From: Cyathus striatus
Lineage: Eukaryota; Basidiomycota; Agaricomycetes; Agaricales; Nidulariaceae
Assembly: GCA_025738555.1 (NCBI GenBank)
Contig: JAOVFP010000002.1
Location: forward strand, 4,464,001 to 4,528,000
Reading direction: 5' to 3'
DNA: 64,000 bases
Made by a program: the position numbers and the translations under genes
Notes under the pieces: model-generated
The model's database searches: none
Told to the model about the DNA's origin: nothing
What the model saw: the letters and a program-made list of their open reading frames with translations, nothing else
In this document: in pieces, positions 22,563 to 35,467 of the stretch
Numbering within the stretch: position 1 is the stretch's first letter
Layout of the letters: the number at the start of each line of letters is the position of its first letter

Positions 22563-25500
22563 TCAGGAGGGAGGAATATCTATTATACCTTGCACATATC
22601 CTACACGCAGGAAGTATGTTCTCAGTGGCTGTCGTACTTCCGGAGGCGTGTCTCGTGATAGCAAATCAGTAGCTAAAGGATAAATTGCGGGAAGATATCT
22701 CGCGAACTTCAATAAAAGTCTTAAGTAAAAATGTATGATAAGTTGTTTATGAATGAACACTTACAGCTTTATCATCAAACCGACAGAAGCCATCAAGGAT
22801 CTCTGCCACAACAGGTGTCCATGCAGCAATGTTTTTAGCCTGTGTATCGGCGCGAAGCTTGTTGTAGTCGGATAAAACTCCAAGACCCAAGCTAATCAAA
22901 ATATTGTTTAAGAATTTATGGCTGCCACATTGAAGTTAGAAACATACGGTAATAATCTATCGGCAATCTGGGGGCGTGCCAATTGATGTTCAGGCCTGTT
23001 ATCGTAGTACATCTGAAGAAGGACATGCACTAAAGTGGATGCACTACTAGATTCTTGTTTTAACAGGTTTGGAAGGTGTTTCATAAAACCTATGCTTTGT
23101 GGTTACGAGCAGAAAGCGAAACAGAATATTTATTCTGCTTACCAACTTTCCATAAACCTGTCCGTAGATCCTTATCCTCGTTGAACATCCGTGCAAATTG
23201 ATAGCTGTGGTCTAGAACACCCATTAATCTCAACAGTTGATCGGGCGGAATCGTGCCATAAACATCGTTATTCCGGAGGAGATCATTTGTTGTCTCAATC
23301 AAGAGAAGCTGGAGAACACACTTAACAATGATCTGCTTGAAGATTCTTCGCCTCTCGCTAAGGGACGGTTTGGTGTCAACTTTAGCTTGCTCACTGCTAG
23401 GAGAAAGCGGTGCCGGGAGTATGGCCAAACCATTATTTTCTACAGAGACTCAGTTCCCATACATCATCTTTAACATGCAAGTGTACACACCGGACATTTC
23501 ACTTGCATCCGATGGATTGCCGTCGATCTCTACACGTAAATTTTCGTCAAAAAGCTGGTGAGGCGTTGTTGTCCTAAATAGCCTAACAAAGGTCGTAGTC
23601 ACGCGCTCCCAGCGAGGTTTCGAGAGTTTCGCCACGTTATTCTCCAGAAGTTGTTGGAGACATGAGGTTCCAATTCGTGCAAGTGTATCATTTTCTAGAA
23701 ACATGTCTCAGCTAGTATTAGAAACCTAAAAGACACCGAATCACCTTGACATATGCAAACGCACAACAGGTCTAACAAGCCATCCAAAAATCGTTCCAGA
23801 ATATCAAAGTAAAATGTATATAGACCGATGAGATCACGGAGGGCTTGTATCATTGTGGTGGACAGCCAAACACTCATATCTTCTTGTGTGCTGAATCGCG
23901 AAACGTCTTGACTGGATTTCAAAACTGCAAAGATGGGGAAGAGCAATTCCTGGCAAACCGTATCCCAGAACTCCACAGGATACGAACGACCATATATCTT
24001 TAGTGTACTGAATAGAGAATCGAGAGCTCTACGACACAGTGAGTAGCCTAAAGATGTCAAATTAAATTCACTCACAGCCGTCGTACTTCTAGATCTTCAC
24101 CATTCATGATGATATCGTAAAAACCAAACAAAACAGGGAACCAATATTTGATCATAATGTCATCACCTATGTCGCTTCGTGCACTACGTGCCTGCTCGAT
24201 AAACCCACATTCAGGACATTCGAGCATGACAGGAATAACGCCACGCAACATCGCAATCGCCAGTAGGCTGATCTTCTGAAATTTGCTTACTTTGCAAAAT
24301 TCCGTAATGCATACAGTAAGGTCAGCGAAGGCACCATGTCGGACAATTTCTGGGAAGTGTTCCTTATTCAGCTTTGTGACAACTTCAAATGCTGAATTGG
24401 CTATCCGTTCTAGAGAACCAACGGTAAACAGTAGATCCACACATTCGTTCAATATAGTATTTTACCTGTCAATACCCTCGAGGCCGCAGAGAATACCCCA
24501 AACATAGTTCGCCATCCGGAACGCATGTTCTGTACACGAGCTTGAATCATTTGCTGAAGACACTGTAAGACCTAAAATCCTACGGTTTTAGTTACAGCAC
24601 CTCATGGCAGAGAAAATTAATTACCATATCACGAATATCTGGATTCTGATTATGAATCATGGCATATTCAAATGGCTTCAAGAAATCCTTTTGAAATTTG
24701 AAGTGAGGCAACTCCTCTTTCTCGAGGAATCGCATAGCCAGTTGGCGAAGAGAATCAAGCGCGAAAAATCCTACGTGAGGGTTGTTATGACAGCATACCT
24801 GATCACAAATGAGAATGTGAACATCTTTAAAATAAATCAAGTTACCTGATTGAAATGTTCCCCAAGAATATCCCATAAATTAGACCATTCGAGTCGGATG
24901 CGATTCATATTGTAGTATGAGATTTCAACTAGTTTCTGTAAACTGAACAGCCGGGGATGTTGAGATAGTCCAGAAGATTGAATCTCTTCCCATGAAACAT
25001 CGCATAAAGCTTGAACAAAGTCAACAATGGCAGTCTTCTCAAAAATAATTTAATGACGTCTCTAGGAAATCAAAGCCTTTTGTACCCACCCCGGATAAGA
25101 AGTGACTCAACGAGAACACCATGTCAGCGGCGACAGTGATGTGCGTCGATCTACTTTCGTTTGCGAGCTCCTCAGTGGGTACTTTTCTTGGTCGGCTGTG
25201 ATACGATGAGCGATCCACAACAGTAATATAATAAGACGTACCCTTTCCGGCCAGAATCTGGTACTTCGACACCATTGCTTATCAACTGCATGTGTTCCAA
25301 TTGACTAACGCATGTAAGAACCTCGTGCCATGATCCCTTTAAATTGTTACCCTCGGTCACTGCAACATCGAGGAGTGTTTTGATTGCTTCCATATTCTTA
25401 ATCTTCATTTCTCCCAGATTATTGAGGAACGTAAATTTTGCCAGAGTAGTGACAAACGCATTCCGCTGCAACTCAAGGTCAAAGAAGCAAACAATACGGA

Positions 25501-28500
25501 TGGCGTTTTTAAAGCCGTCCAAACAAAGTTCTACCACGTCAAGATCATCGGTCTGCTGTAAAGGCCCTGACAATCCTGCCAGAAAAGGAATCCATGCAAC
25601 CTCAAACATAGGCCGAACATGGACGAAATGTGAAGCACTAAAAAATTGGTTGCCATCTTTGGAACCCTTTCGCTGCGACCGCATCAGAGTTTTAAAGAGA
25701 GCCTAACATCATATTCAGATTATATTTCTTCTAGAATCAGTAACACACATACCTCAGTCTTAGTGGCCATTCCATTAGATTGCATGACATATGCTTCACG
25801 TTGTAAGTCTCTTCCCATACTAGCAAGGGTCCCCGCAATTCCTGGGCCTGATGAAATCGTAGCCAAGGACGATTCCACTTCATCTTTCATTCTAATTTCA
25901 TTATGGACAATTTCATCAAATATTGATGAAAGTAGTTCTTCCGGAAGATCTGAGCCGTCATTGATTCCTCGATTATTCTTGATGAAGTCTTGCTTTGTCA
26001 TTCGCTTCTTAATTTGAGGATTATGTGCATCGGTGTTCAGCAGAATGACAGAATATGCAAGAACATATGCAGTATCTAGGCCGGGATAAGCTCATTTTGG
26101 TCAGATGGGGTTGTCAAAAGGTACTTGCCAGCGTTAGCAAAAGGTGTTTTTGAATTTCCAGCAATGTAACGTTCCGCAAATTTGAGCATAAATCGATCAA
26201 TCTTTTGGGCCTCTCCAGGTAGTCGGAAAGATTGCAGGAACACGCGCAATGCATCAACAAATGCTAGGTCTCGGAAATCTAACATGTCGACAAAAGCATG
26301 CATAATGGCAATATTTTCCTCGTCGCTTATATTATATAATCAGGCCATAACTCTTAGAACATGTTGTGTCGCTCACCCTTCTCCCAAATATTCACCAATC
26401 ATGGCTTTACTTAGTCCATCCGTTGTAAGTAAGAATTTTGCTATCTCGTGGGGGGACTTGTTCGAGATAAAGCCATTTTCTACTAAGAAGGCTATACCCT
26501 AAAACAAGGTAAAAAACAAACAAATCCCAGGAAAGAGCAGAGACACGTACACGCTTAGGTTTGAAGTTGAATTTCTTTATACCTTCCAATAATGTAGTTT
26601 TCCGTTGCTTCGCACTCTCGAACCTACTGGGATCATCAGAGAGCTCAGGAGTCGGCTGCCGTAAAGTTTCTGAACTTCCTCCAGAAATAGACAGTCGCTC
26701 CAGGTTCCCTTCTGGAGTCATCGGTTCAACTCTGTCATCTCCTGCTGGAGAACGTGTAGGAGGTGCCAAATTATCATCCGAAGTTGATTTACCAGCTGCT
26801 GTGCCCCATGCAACAAGTGATCGAAGAACTGATACAAGGCACTCCAGACCTTGCATGCGCAGCTGTCCTTCAGAAAGACCAATGTTGGCTGTGTCCATAG
26901 TCCCAGGAACGGTGAGCCCTGTTGAAGAAAGTGAGGTTGTATTTCCTGGAGTCTGATTCTTCGTTGGACTAAGAGCAGGGCTCGGCGGTTCACTTCCTCT
27001 GACTTGCGCATTGGAAGCCGGAGCAGCACAAAACTTGGAAATGATATTTATAAAGCTAGAGAAAGGTTAAAGTTGGAATGGCAAAGAATACAAAACGCGC
27101 ACTGTTCGTAAATATTGTCCACCGCATTACTATCGCAGTCATAATTAAGGTAGATCTCTACCAAAGCTTGGGGATCTTGACATAACCGTGATAGCATGGC
27201 TAGAATCACTGCCTTCTGTTTTAACGTTGAAGTCTTCATCTCCAAAATGGGGATAAATATTTCATGCAATAGGACCTCAATTTCTTTCTAAAATCCCATT
27301 TAGGAAGAATATCAGCTTCCTCCAGTTGTATTGCTGTTATGAGCATACCTTTAACTTCGTACGCATTCCCGATATTACACGCCAGAATATTTCGACACTG
27401 ATCTCAAAAACTTGTGGGACAGGGCTGACTGCATTGCGACTCAGGCATAAACAGAGATACTGGGTGATAGCTTGTACAAAAGTAGTTGCCTCATTGGTAG
27501 AGTGGGAATAAATTATTGCAGTATGGTCCACGAAAAGAGGCATATGCGAGTTCAAAACAGTTAGGACCAGCTGGAGCGAAAGGAGTTTGGAGCGCATTGA
27601 ATGCGATTTGATGTCACGTTCACTGTAATGGAATTAGTTGGGACGAAACAAGCAACTGTTCGGACAGACCTTTCAGTATTCAAAGGCTTCATTGTTAGCT
27701 TGCAGAGGGCCCTGAAGACAAGGAATGCATCTTTCACGAATAAGTCATGTAGTGTCAATTGATGCGATCCGTAGTCTGCCTCGAACATCGTATCCAAAGC
27801 ATTTCTCCGTTCAATACTCTGGCTACAGAACTTATAAGATTGGCTGTGTAAATTAAAGAACAACTTACAGATTCAAAGACTGTTTCTGGTCAGCGGAAGG
27901 TTCGGAAGGAGCATTATTGTCTGTTTCATTTGTAGCTAGTGGAAGTGAGGGCATAGACGCCGAGGAAACAAGGGGTCCTAAGGTTATAGGTTCCTCACTT
28001 ATATGTAAGGGAAACGATTCCTGCACTGCCGAAGACGCAGTAGGTTGACTGTTCGTTCTAGTGTCGATGTCCATACTTGATTTTGCACTCGGAACTTGTT
28101 TACAACGTGTAAATACATGATGCACCATTTGCGTTAATCCGCCTTGGGCAACCATTTGATTCACGGAATCATTGCTGAGCAAGAAGACGTTATATACGGT
28201 GCGCACGGCCTTTAGCAAAGAAGAATGGTGGACGAGAATGGTTGGCGATAATACCAACGCCAATAGAGCTTTTACGATTTGAAGGGATACAGCATCAGCC
28301 GTATTCTCCGTATGACAAGATGTGACTGTATGGGCAACTAAGTCCACCAAGGATGGCTGAGGGGCGTTTGGTTGAGGGCCTGAAATTGAGGTCCTACTAC
28401 CAAGATGCGGAGAAGGGGGTGGGGAAGGGATCGCATGAGGAAGATGACTATCCGGCTCAGCGAAGAACGAGTAGGATATGAGTTTCGAGATGCAGTCAAG

Positions 28501-29187
28501 GCTAGCAATCATAAGTTTTTCGTTCCTAGTTTCACAAGCTAGACGAAGTGGCTCAAAAACTTCTCGAGGATGATCTATAGCTTGGTCGCTACGAATTAAT
28601 TCGAGGGCACGTTGCGTACTTTCACGAATGGGGGCAGATCGTTTCGCTTCCTTAGACACCGCAATCTTTTCTAATGCGCTTGAAATCAGAACAACTGAGA
28701 CGCTATGCCCCTTTGAAACAGTCATAGATCGTTTGTGAGATGAAGTGTCCGCGTCAATGCCACTTGAAGGAAGACGAGGAATGTTTCCTTGTGTAACAGG
28801 AGGGATATCTACGGTAGATGGTTCTTGGGATAGGCTTGACTCTTTTGGATGGGAAACGGAAACAGAAATAGTGGCATCGCCGTTGTTCGTGTTCAAAGAT
28901 ACGCCCTCTGGTTCCTGTCCACTGAAGAACCCAGGACGCGACGCAATGTACCCAGCCAATTCGTCACTTGACCCGTTATGGACAATGCGAGAATCGGAAC
29001 CATAATCTAAGTGAACGTCTCCATCCACGTCTTCAGGGTTTGTGACTGGCGCCTCGGTTAATGCTATCTCTTCCAACGCCGCGTCGTCGTTGCCATGAAT
29101 TGCATCGGCTGAATTCACCGAGTATTCGACTTGATTCAGAGGAGACGAAGGTAATGGGATATCCTGCGGGTTAATTTCCGCTAGCAT
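22563..29187 (-). CDS. SEC7: Sec7 family ARF guanine nucleotide exchange factor
   Basis: A very large, intron-rich minus-strand gene; start ATG at 29187-29185, stop TGA at 22565-22563. The first exon (29187 to about 27870) holds a disordered N-terminus, then an N-terminal dimerisation/HUS-like helical region. The Sec7 domain lies at about 26590-25880, split by introns. It begins [19 protein letters not shown] and contains [14 protein letters not shown], whose glutamate is the catalytic finger, then [16 protein letters not shown]. About 3 kb of HDS-type helical repeats follow, ending [14 protein letters not shown]. This is the architecture of the trans-Golgi Sec7/BIG exchange factors that load GTP on Arf1. 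Not all of the roughly 20 splice junctions were fixed, so the protein length is not stated. No break is needed to explain the frame. Confidence 0.9.
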
Positions 29188-29580
29188 CCCGGCCCTTTGA
29201 GGCGGCGGACGAGAACGGTGGAACGGATGTGCGTGTATTGTAGTTGGGAGAACTAAACTGCAGACACGAGCTCTTTTGGAATTGGCCCAGAGCTAGCAGT
29301 ATGACCTGAATGTCGTCGTTCCGAATGGTAATGAAGACCGGGAGGGTTCAAGCTACAGACAATGCTGAGCGCTGAGTACTTGAGGACGAGTCTGCTGAGC
29401 TGCGGCACAGCCTGATGAGTTCAAATATTCAAATACTTTAACTTACTCGTCACTATGTAAGGCACAAGTCACATGTGTCACGGACGGTCACAGCAACTAC
29501 TATGAACAGCAGTTTTTTTTGGCGACCACATGCTTATAGCTTTTGTAATCGAAAATACATGCTGTTTATTATTTAACTTC
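29188..29580. promoter_or_regulatory. shared upstream region, Sec7 / deoxyhypusine synthase
   Basis: About 390 bp between divergent start codons. It contains a T-run at 29512-29519 near the plus-strand start and several CACATGTG/GTCACATG-like E-box palindromes around 29470. No TATA element was recognised. Confidence 0.4.
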
Positions 29581-30934
29581 ATGTGGCAGGATACCATCCC
29601 TTTAGCTGCAGCGGCCGCAGTCCTTCAGCCATCCGATCCGATTCCAGATGATGCTGTTCCAGTAGAAGGCCCTAACTTCGACCATCAGGTCTCTCTCCAG
29701 CAACTTCTTGAAAGCTACGAAAAAATTGGTTTTCAAGCCACAAGTCTGGGTAGGGCTGTTGGTATCGTAAATCGTATGGTAGGTGCTACTTTTCTTCTAC
29801 ATGACTTGTATCCTCGTAACGAACGCCATTTGTCTCTCCAGCGAAAATGGCGCCTATCAGATGAACCTATCGCCGAAGATGAAGCAGAAGAATACCGGTC
29901 TCCCGATATTCGTTCCCAGACGCGGTGCAATATATTTCTAGGGTACACGTCGAATCTTATCTCGTCGGGGCTGCGAGAAATTATACTATATCTTGTTAAA
30001 CACCGTCATGTGGCTGCAATCGTTACCACTGCGGGAGGAATCGAGGAAGATTTTATCAAATGTATGGGCAAAACGTATCTTGCCGATTTTCATTTGGATG
30101 GTGCTGAGCTTAGAAAACGGGGCATGAATCGCATCGGAAACCTAATTGTTCCAAACGATAATTACTGCAAATTTGAGGACTGGCTTACACCCATCTTAGA
30201 CGCAATGCTTGCCGAACAAAAAGAAACTGGGAATGTTTGGAGCCCTAGTTCATTTATCTGTAGACTTGGAAAGGAAATCAACAACGAAGAATCTGTGTAT
30301 TACTGGGCATACAAAGTAAATATTTCTCATTATCGCGTTCATTTCTTAACCTTAAAATCAAATAGAACGATATACCAGTGTTCTGTCCTGCATTAACAGA
30401 CGGATCTATCGGAGACATGATTTATTTTCATTCGTTTCGTTCTCCGGGTTTAGTACTGGATATTGTTCAAGACATACGTGCTCTCAATGAGCTTTCGCGC
30501 AAATCGCGAAAAGCTGGGATGATAATCCTCGGTGGAGGAGTCTGTAAGCATCAAATTGCAAATGCTATGCTCATTGTAAGTCCTCGCTTGTGAATGTCGT
30601 CGAAATGGACCTCTTACTTATTTTCTTTTTCTAGCGAAACGGTGCTGATTATTCGGTGTACATCGTAAGTAATGCAGAATTCCTTGGCGTATAATTCTAA
30701 CTATTTCTCCTGTACAGAATACTGGTCAAGAATTCGATGGCTCTGACTCAGGAGCCAGACCTGATGAAGCGGTGTCATGGGGAAAAATTCGTGCAGGAGC
30801 AGAGGCCGTAAAAGTATCCCTCTTCAACTGATAGATGGTTATATCAGCTGATTATTTTGCAGGTATTTGCCGATGCAACTTTAGTCTTTCCAATGCTCGT
30901 AGCGGCAACGTTTGCGCAGGGCTCGACGTCGTAA
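29581..30934 (+). CDS. DYS1: deoxyhypusine synthase
   Basis: Five exons (29581-30315, 30366-30575, 30635-30664, 30718-30813, 30863-30934) give 380 residues, normal for the family. The enzyme uses NAD and spermidine to make deoxyhypusine on a lysine of eIF5A. The catalytic lysine is in [17 protein letters not shown]/spermidine residues sit in [14 protein letters not shown] and in [20 protein letters not shown], which spans an exon junction. The C-terminus ends [11 protein letters not shown] as in other fungi. An in-frame ATG at 29530 would add a hydrophobic 17-residue extension that the cytosolic enzyme lacks, so 29581 is preferred. The short exon 3 (30 nt) is required to keep [10 protein letters not shown]. 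Confidence 0.95.
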
Positions 30935-30961
30935 ATGCAAACTATAAATAATTATTCGGAA

Positions 30962-32078
30962 TTACAGCAGACTCTCAAACGGGTGATTTATGTGAAAGCT
31001 GTTTAAAAACCTCTGTTCTGTGCGATAAGTACTGTAATCTCTTACATCATTCAGAGTTCGCTTATGACCGAACATGGTAAGCATGGACATCTCGTAGTGG
31101 CGGTTAAACTGTGACTGACCTTGCATTTCCACAGACCAAAGTATTAAATCATCTCTTAATAACTGAAGTATTGTCAAAGAGTCCCTCATGGTTTGGTCCA
31201 TGACAAATTCGCTTCCTTCTATCGACATGATAGCGTCGTCAAACGCACTTTTTGCAAGATGGCAAGCTCTTTCTGGACTCTTGCGTACATCTAACCATTG
31301 TCAAATGTTATAGTCGTTGTAAAATAATTGGTTTCTTCACTGACCATGATAAAAGACCGAGAAGTTGAGTGCTAAACCGAGTCGCGTTGGATGAAGTGGC
31401 TCTAGAGTAGAGAGAGCGTGCTTGTAAGCCAGCTTGTAAGCACTTAGTGACAAATCTGCATAACGATCGCGGTCTTTCTTGTGTGCAAACTCTGCTAAGT
31501 AGCGATAATAATCTCCCTTCCTATTGAAGGTTGCCCCGTTCAATTTGGTGCGCACTGAGATGTATTGGCACTGACATTTTAGAGTAAAATACAGCTTCTT
31601 CTCCTGGCCTGGCGGCCGGTAGCAATTGTCTATCCAACAAGAAAACAATGTCTTTGCAGACATCGGTTAGCTCCTTCTCGACTCGGTCCCTTTGGCGTCG
31701 AATAAGAGATAGTTGTCTACTACTGCTTGTCGAAGACCGAGCAATTTGTAGTTTTTCTACGCTGTCGATAACCCTCCATCCGTTGCGCAGGTCATTAGTA
31801 ATGTTTTTGTATGCAATGGACAGTAGGCTGCGTTCGTCAATCGTCAATTGGGCATTGAAATTGCTAATAACAATTTTAATTTGTTCTACGACATCTTTTT
31901 GGGGCTGAGTATCAAGGATACCGCGAGCTGAATTTAGACCTACCATGATAACGTTCTGCTTCCCCAGCCAAATCGGCAAGAAACAGACATTGAGCCCGAT
32001 TTGGAGTAGACTGAAACTAAAGCAATTTACTGTAAGTCATGATCCCAGAGACTATTAGCAGAACTTAACGGGCGCCAT
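30962..32078 (-). CDS. divergent 14-3-3 protein
   Basis: Minus-strand exons 32078-32070, 32010-31944, 31885-31576, 31520-31345 and from 31290. The first exon is three codons (ATG GCG CCC). Family landmarks are present: [15 protein letters not shown] (helix 1), [24 protein letters not shown] with the phosphate-binding Arg-Tyr pair, and [13 protein letters not shown]...[16 protein letters not shown] with LLRDDLILW. 14-3-3 proteins are dimeric readers of phosphoserine/threonine. Compared with the very conserved canonical fungal 14-3-3, this one is clearly drifted: an unusual Ser/Arg-rich segment replaces the usual loop after helix C and the linker [22 protein letters not shown] is novel. The 3' end is unresolved: either readthrough to the stop at 30962 or a last intron starting at 31119. 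Confidence 0.85.
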
Positions 32079-32402
32079 TGAAATCAGTTTAAGCTATCGT
32101 CTCAAACAACTTCCAAACCTTTCTTTTCTACCTGCCTGGGCAGGGGGTATCGTGTACTACACGCAGCGACGGAAACTCATGTTCAAGGTTGAATGCATAC
32201 TGCGCAAGGTCAAGAACGCAAGAACGTGGCACATATTCAACGTGCAGTGCAGGTCAGGTAAAACTTGGCCACGAGTACCTTATGGATCATTAAACACACA
32301 AGGGTATAGGGTTATGAAATACCCCAGCACATAGGATTGACATAGGTACATTTGCCACGTCTAAACACAAATATAAACATTTAATGAGATAAAATACAGC
32401 AT

Positions 32403-34597
32403 CTATTGTCCCTCCCGGAAGAATTGTGTAATTACTTGAGCAAATATCGAGATGGCCTTCTTCATAAGGTGATACTGAAGTGAAAGCTGAGTTTTCTGTA
32501 AGGGGAAACGTAGATATACCATACCTCCACATTGCTAAAGCTGATTCTAAAGTGGCCAGGGCCTTCAGCGTCATCTGAAGATGGCATTGCAGCGAACAAG
32601 GACCCTGATCACGCTTCAGTTAGAGAAACATGCGGATTAATCAATGACGTACCAGGGCCAAATAACACGCCTGCTTCAGCCAATGCAACCCATAGTTTAG
32701 TTTCCAATGATTTATAGCCATGTGACTTGAAGAGAGGGTGGTTGTCGAAATGTAGTTTCAACTAGGAAAACGCTGTGAAGCAGTCAGGAATTGAAAATAT
32801 ACACTTACCCATAAAAACATGCCAGACGTTGGTGGTACGAAAGAGAACATCGTCGTTGTATGGCCATCACTGCAATATTTTTCGTTGCGAATATTACGGC
32901 CTTTCTCTTGCGCAACAAACGCGTCGCAACCTTCCCAAGCTCCGGCAGTTACAAAGATTTGCCTCAGTTCGAACTCCTCGGAAAGACAGTCAATGAAGAA
33001 ATCCCGCCTCGCTTTGTATTGCGCTTGAAGACCTGAAAACGGAGGAAGTGTCACTCTCATGAGTATACTCGCTTGAAAGAGACCTTCCTTTCAGCCACTG
33101 AACATATCCACTGTATTGCCATTTTAACAACAAGGAAACCACTAGTGACTAGTGTATGATCAACTACAATTAAGTGGTAAGTTAATTGCCACATGATAAA
33201 GGACTTACTTGTCCAAACCCTGAAGGCCCCTGAGTCGTAGTTTCACTTTGACGCTCCAGCCTTTCAGCAAATAAGGGGTTACATGTAAACCATCCCATGC
33301 GGCACCCTGGAGCAATGGTCTATGGTCATGACCATGAGAACGTAGAAAAAGCTGACAATGGCAATTTAACCTTCGAAAAGCTGTCAAGCCGGATAACGCG
33401 TCCTTCATAGTCAATTCTGTCCTAAGGGTCAATTTGAGGAGGACGAAAAAAATGGAGCCGAACTTGAGATAGCTAGGTGCTAACTTCGACAAGAAATATT
33501 CATCCCCATCTTCTGGGACCTGTTCTGATTTGCGCTGATGAGGGGGATATATTTTCCTTCCTGAAGGAAGTAATATGGATCGTCTTCCACAATAATGACA
33601 TCTAGAAACACGTATAAAATCCGAGAGAGAATGGAATCACCATATTTCTCACCAAATTCTACACATATATCGTAAATTTCTTTTTTTCTTTGCAGCTCCA
33701 TGGTCTAAAAACAAGAGCTTCAAAAATATTTACGAGTATATCTCCTTCAGAACATACAGTACCGGTAGGATTCTGGCCAACGGGAACTGTATACATGACA
33801 TGAGGCCTACAAAAAGTTTACCATGTTAAAGCGGATGAAACTAGGTTTTAAACTCACCGAGGCATTCCACAAGACTGTTCGTCCCAGTTACGCAGCACTT
33901 TGCGCAGTACATCACTTCTCATCCCTTGACCATCCATCGCTATCGGAACAGGCTTCACGCCGTAGGGAACCATCGTAGCCATAGCGGAAGGGTAAGTCCA
34001 TTCACTTGCTAAAACACCTTGGCCAGGATTACACAGTGTCATAACAACTTTAAACCAGCCATCAGTGTTTCCAGTGTGAAGCAATGTTGTGAAATTGGCA
34101 TATGCAGGCTGATATATTTTACTGGTCAGCTCTTTTAACGTCGTTTGTAGCTGAGGTAAACCAGATGCCATTCCATATTGCAGGGATGTCGCCAAATTTA
34201 TGTCAGTAGGGTGCTCAGGATATTTAGGAATCTTGAACTCTGTTGTGTTTGGTTTTCCCCTTTCAAACAAGCTCCAGAGCCATGCAATTGGTCCCTTCGA
34301 GTCATTCCAAGTTCCAGAGGAACCCAGGGAGTAAGTGTCTGGGAGTAAAACTTCTGCATTGACAGATTCGAACGGGAAGTAGTCAGGACTAGGTAAACCT
34401 AGATGATCGGCATTGCACATTTTTGAATACTATACTAGTGCTGAAATAAGGAGGGTCGTACCTCCTGCAAGACTTATAATGCCTTCCTTGCCAAAGTATT
34501 TCTGAAGCCCTTTGAGAGGCGACGTTGTTCTGGCCTTGGAAGTATCTGACAGGTGATGTCCAAGGTTAATAGCGTCAGGGAGTTTTGCAACAGACAT
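32403..34597 (-). CDS. ARO8: aromatic / kynurenine-type aminotransferase (Aro8-like)
   Basis: Minus strand, about nine exons between ATG 34597-34595 and TAG 32405-32403. It is a fold-type I PLP enzyme of the Aro8/KAT/alpha-aminoadipate group. Landmarks in order: SLAGG|LPSPDYFPFE (split by the first intron), PVGQNPTG, the PLP-contact VIVEDDPYYFLQEG, and the Schiff-base lysine in LDSFSK|TIAPG, again at an intron, then CRMGWFTCNP and ETTTQGPSGFGQ. Later exons carry GMFLW and LWVALAEAGVLFGP. It would transfer amino groups between aromatic amino acids, kynurenine or aminoadipate and 2-oxoglutarate; the preferred substrate cannot be told from sequence. No broken motif was found. It is divergent from the Gis2-like gene. 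Confidence 0.9.
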
Positions 34598-35467
34598 CGT
34601 AGGTAGTGCACTTAGTAAGTAGGAAGTCAAGCTTATCAAGGCAGTGTAAAAAATGCACAGGACACGCAAAGTGTTTATATCTACTGAGTAGTGTAAAGTC
34701 CAGTCAGCAAAAACATACCTGAAGAGATAAGGATTCCGGCAACAATACGTGCACGTCGTGTGGCCCTTATCAGTCGCCATAAATGGGGTGGGATTCACGC
34801 GGCGTCAGGTACGTGTGAACACCATTGGGTAATATCTATGAGTTGAGAATGTGGATGAGGAAAGATGAGAGAGGGGGAATGTCGCTGAGGGCGAAGCGCG
34901 ACGCGTCTCGGATCCAACGCGTCCGAGCCGACACGATTTCATTGCAAGTCAACTTTCGCGGGTCGGAGTGTTTGCTTCATACAAGTGGTCTATGGCGCAA
35001 TCCAAAATTATTTCGCACGCTTGTAAGCGTTTAAATTAGTTGCTGTTAGCCAGATATAAGTATGCTTGGCAGTTTATCAAAGCCACTGATAATAATGTTC
35101 TATGCCCATTGGTTGATTAATGTTTGGCATGCTCTATGCTGGTACCAAGATATGTACGTACTTGTAGATAAGTAATACATAGAGCTGACGTTCAACGCTC
35201 AAACAAATCGACTTGAAGCGGCGAGCGCTGGCAGCTGAGCGCTGACTATTTAGGGCAGGTCATTTAGCCACATATGCAAACCATCGCATCCCCTTTTTCT
35301 GGCAACCAGTGCCACCCGTTCACGGACTCAAACCCTCAATTTGAGGCGGTAGAGTTGTTCAGTAGTTAGCAGGTAGCGGGAGAAGAGGTAAGTACATTGC
35401 ATTTCTACTCAGCTTCGAAAGCTTATACTATACAATGGTCACCAGATTTGAAGCAGTAGTTTTGAGT
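34598..35467. promoter_or_regulatory. long intergenic region between divergent genes
   Basis: About 870 bp between the aminotransferase start and the zinc-knuckle gene start. It includes a CpG-rich block around 34880-34940 and a pyrimidine-rich/CT block near 35290-35340. No convincing gene was found; the open frame at 34825-35034 has no family features. Presumably it holds both promoters. Confidence 0.4.

Noticed and set aside
34430..34798. Aminotransferase start further upstream (at 34798).
   Set aside because: The extension has no resemblance to the family N-terminus. The ATG at 34597 begins directly before conserved sequence.
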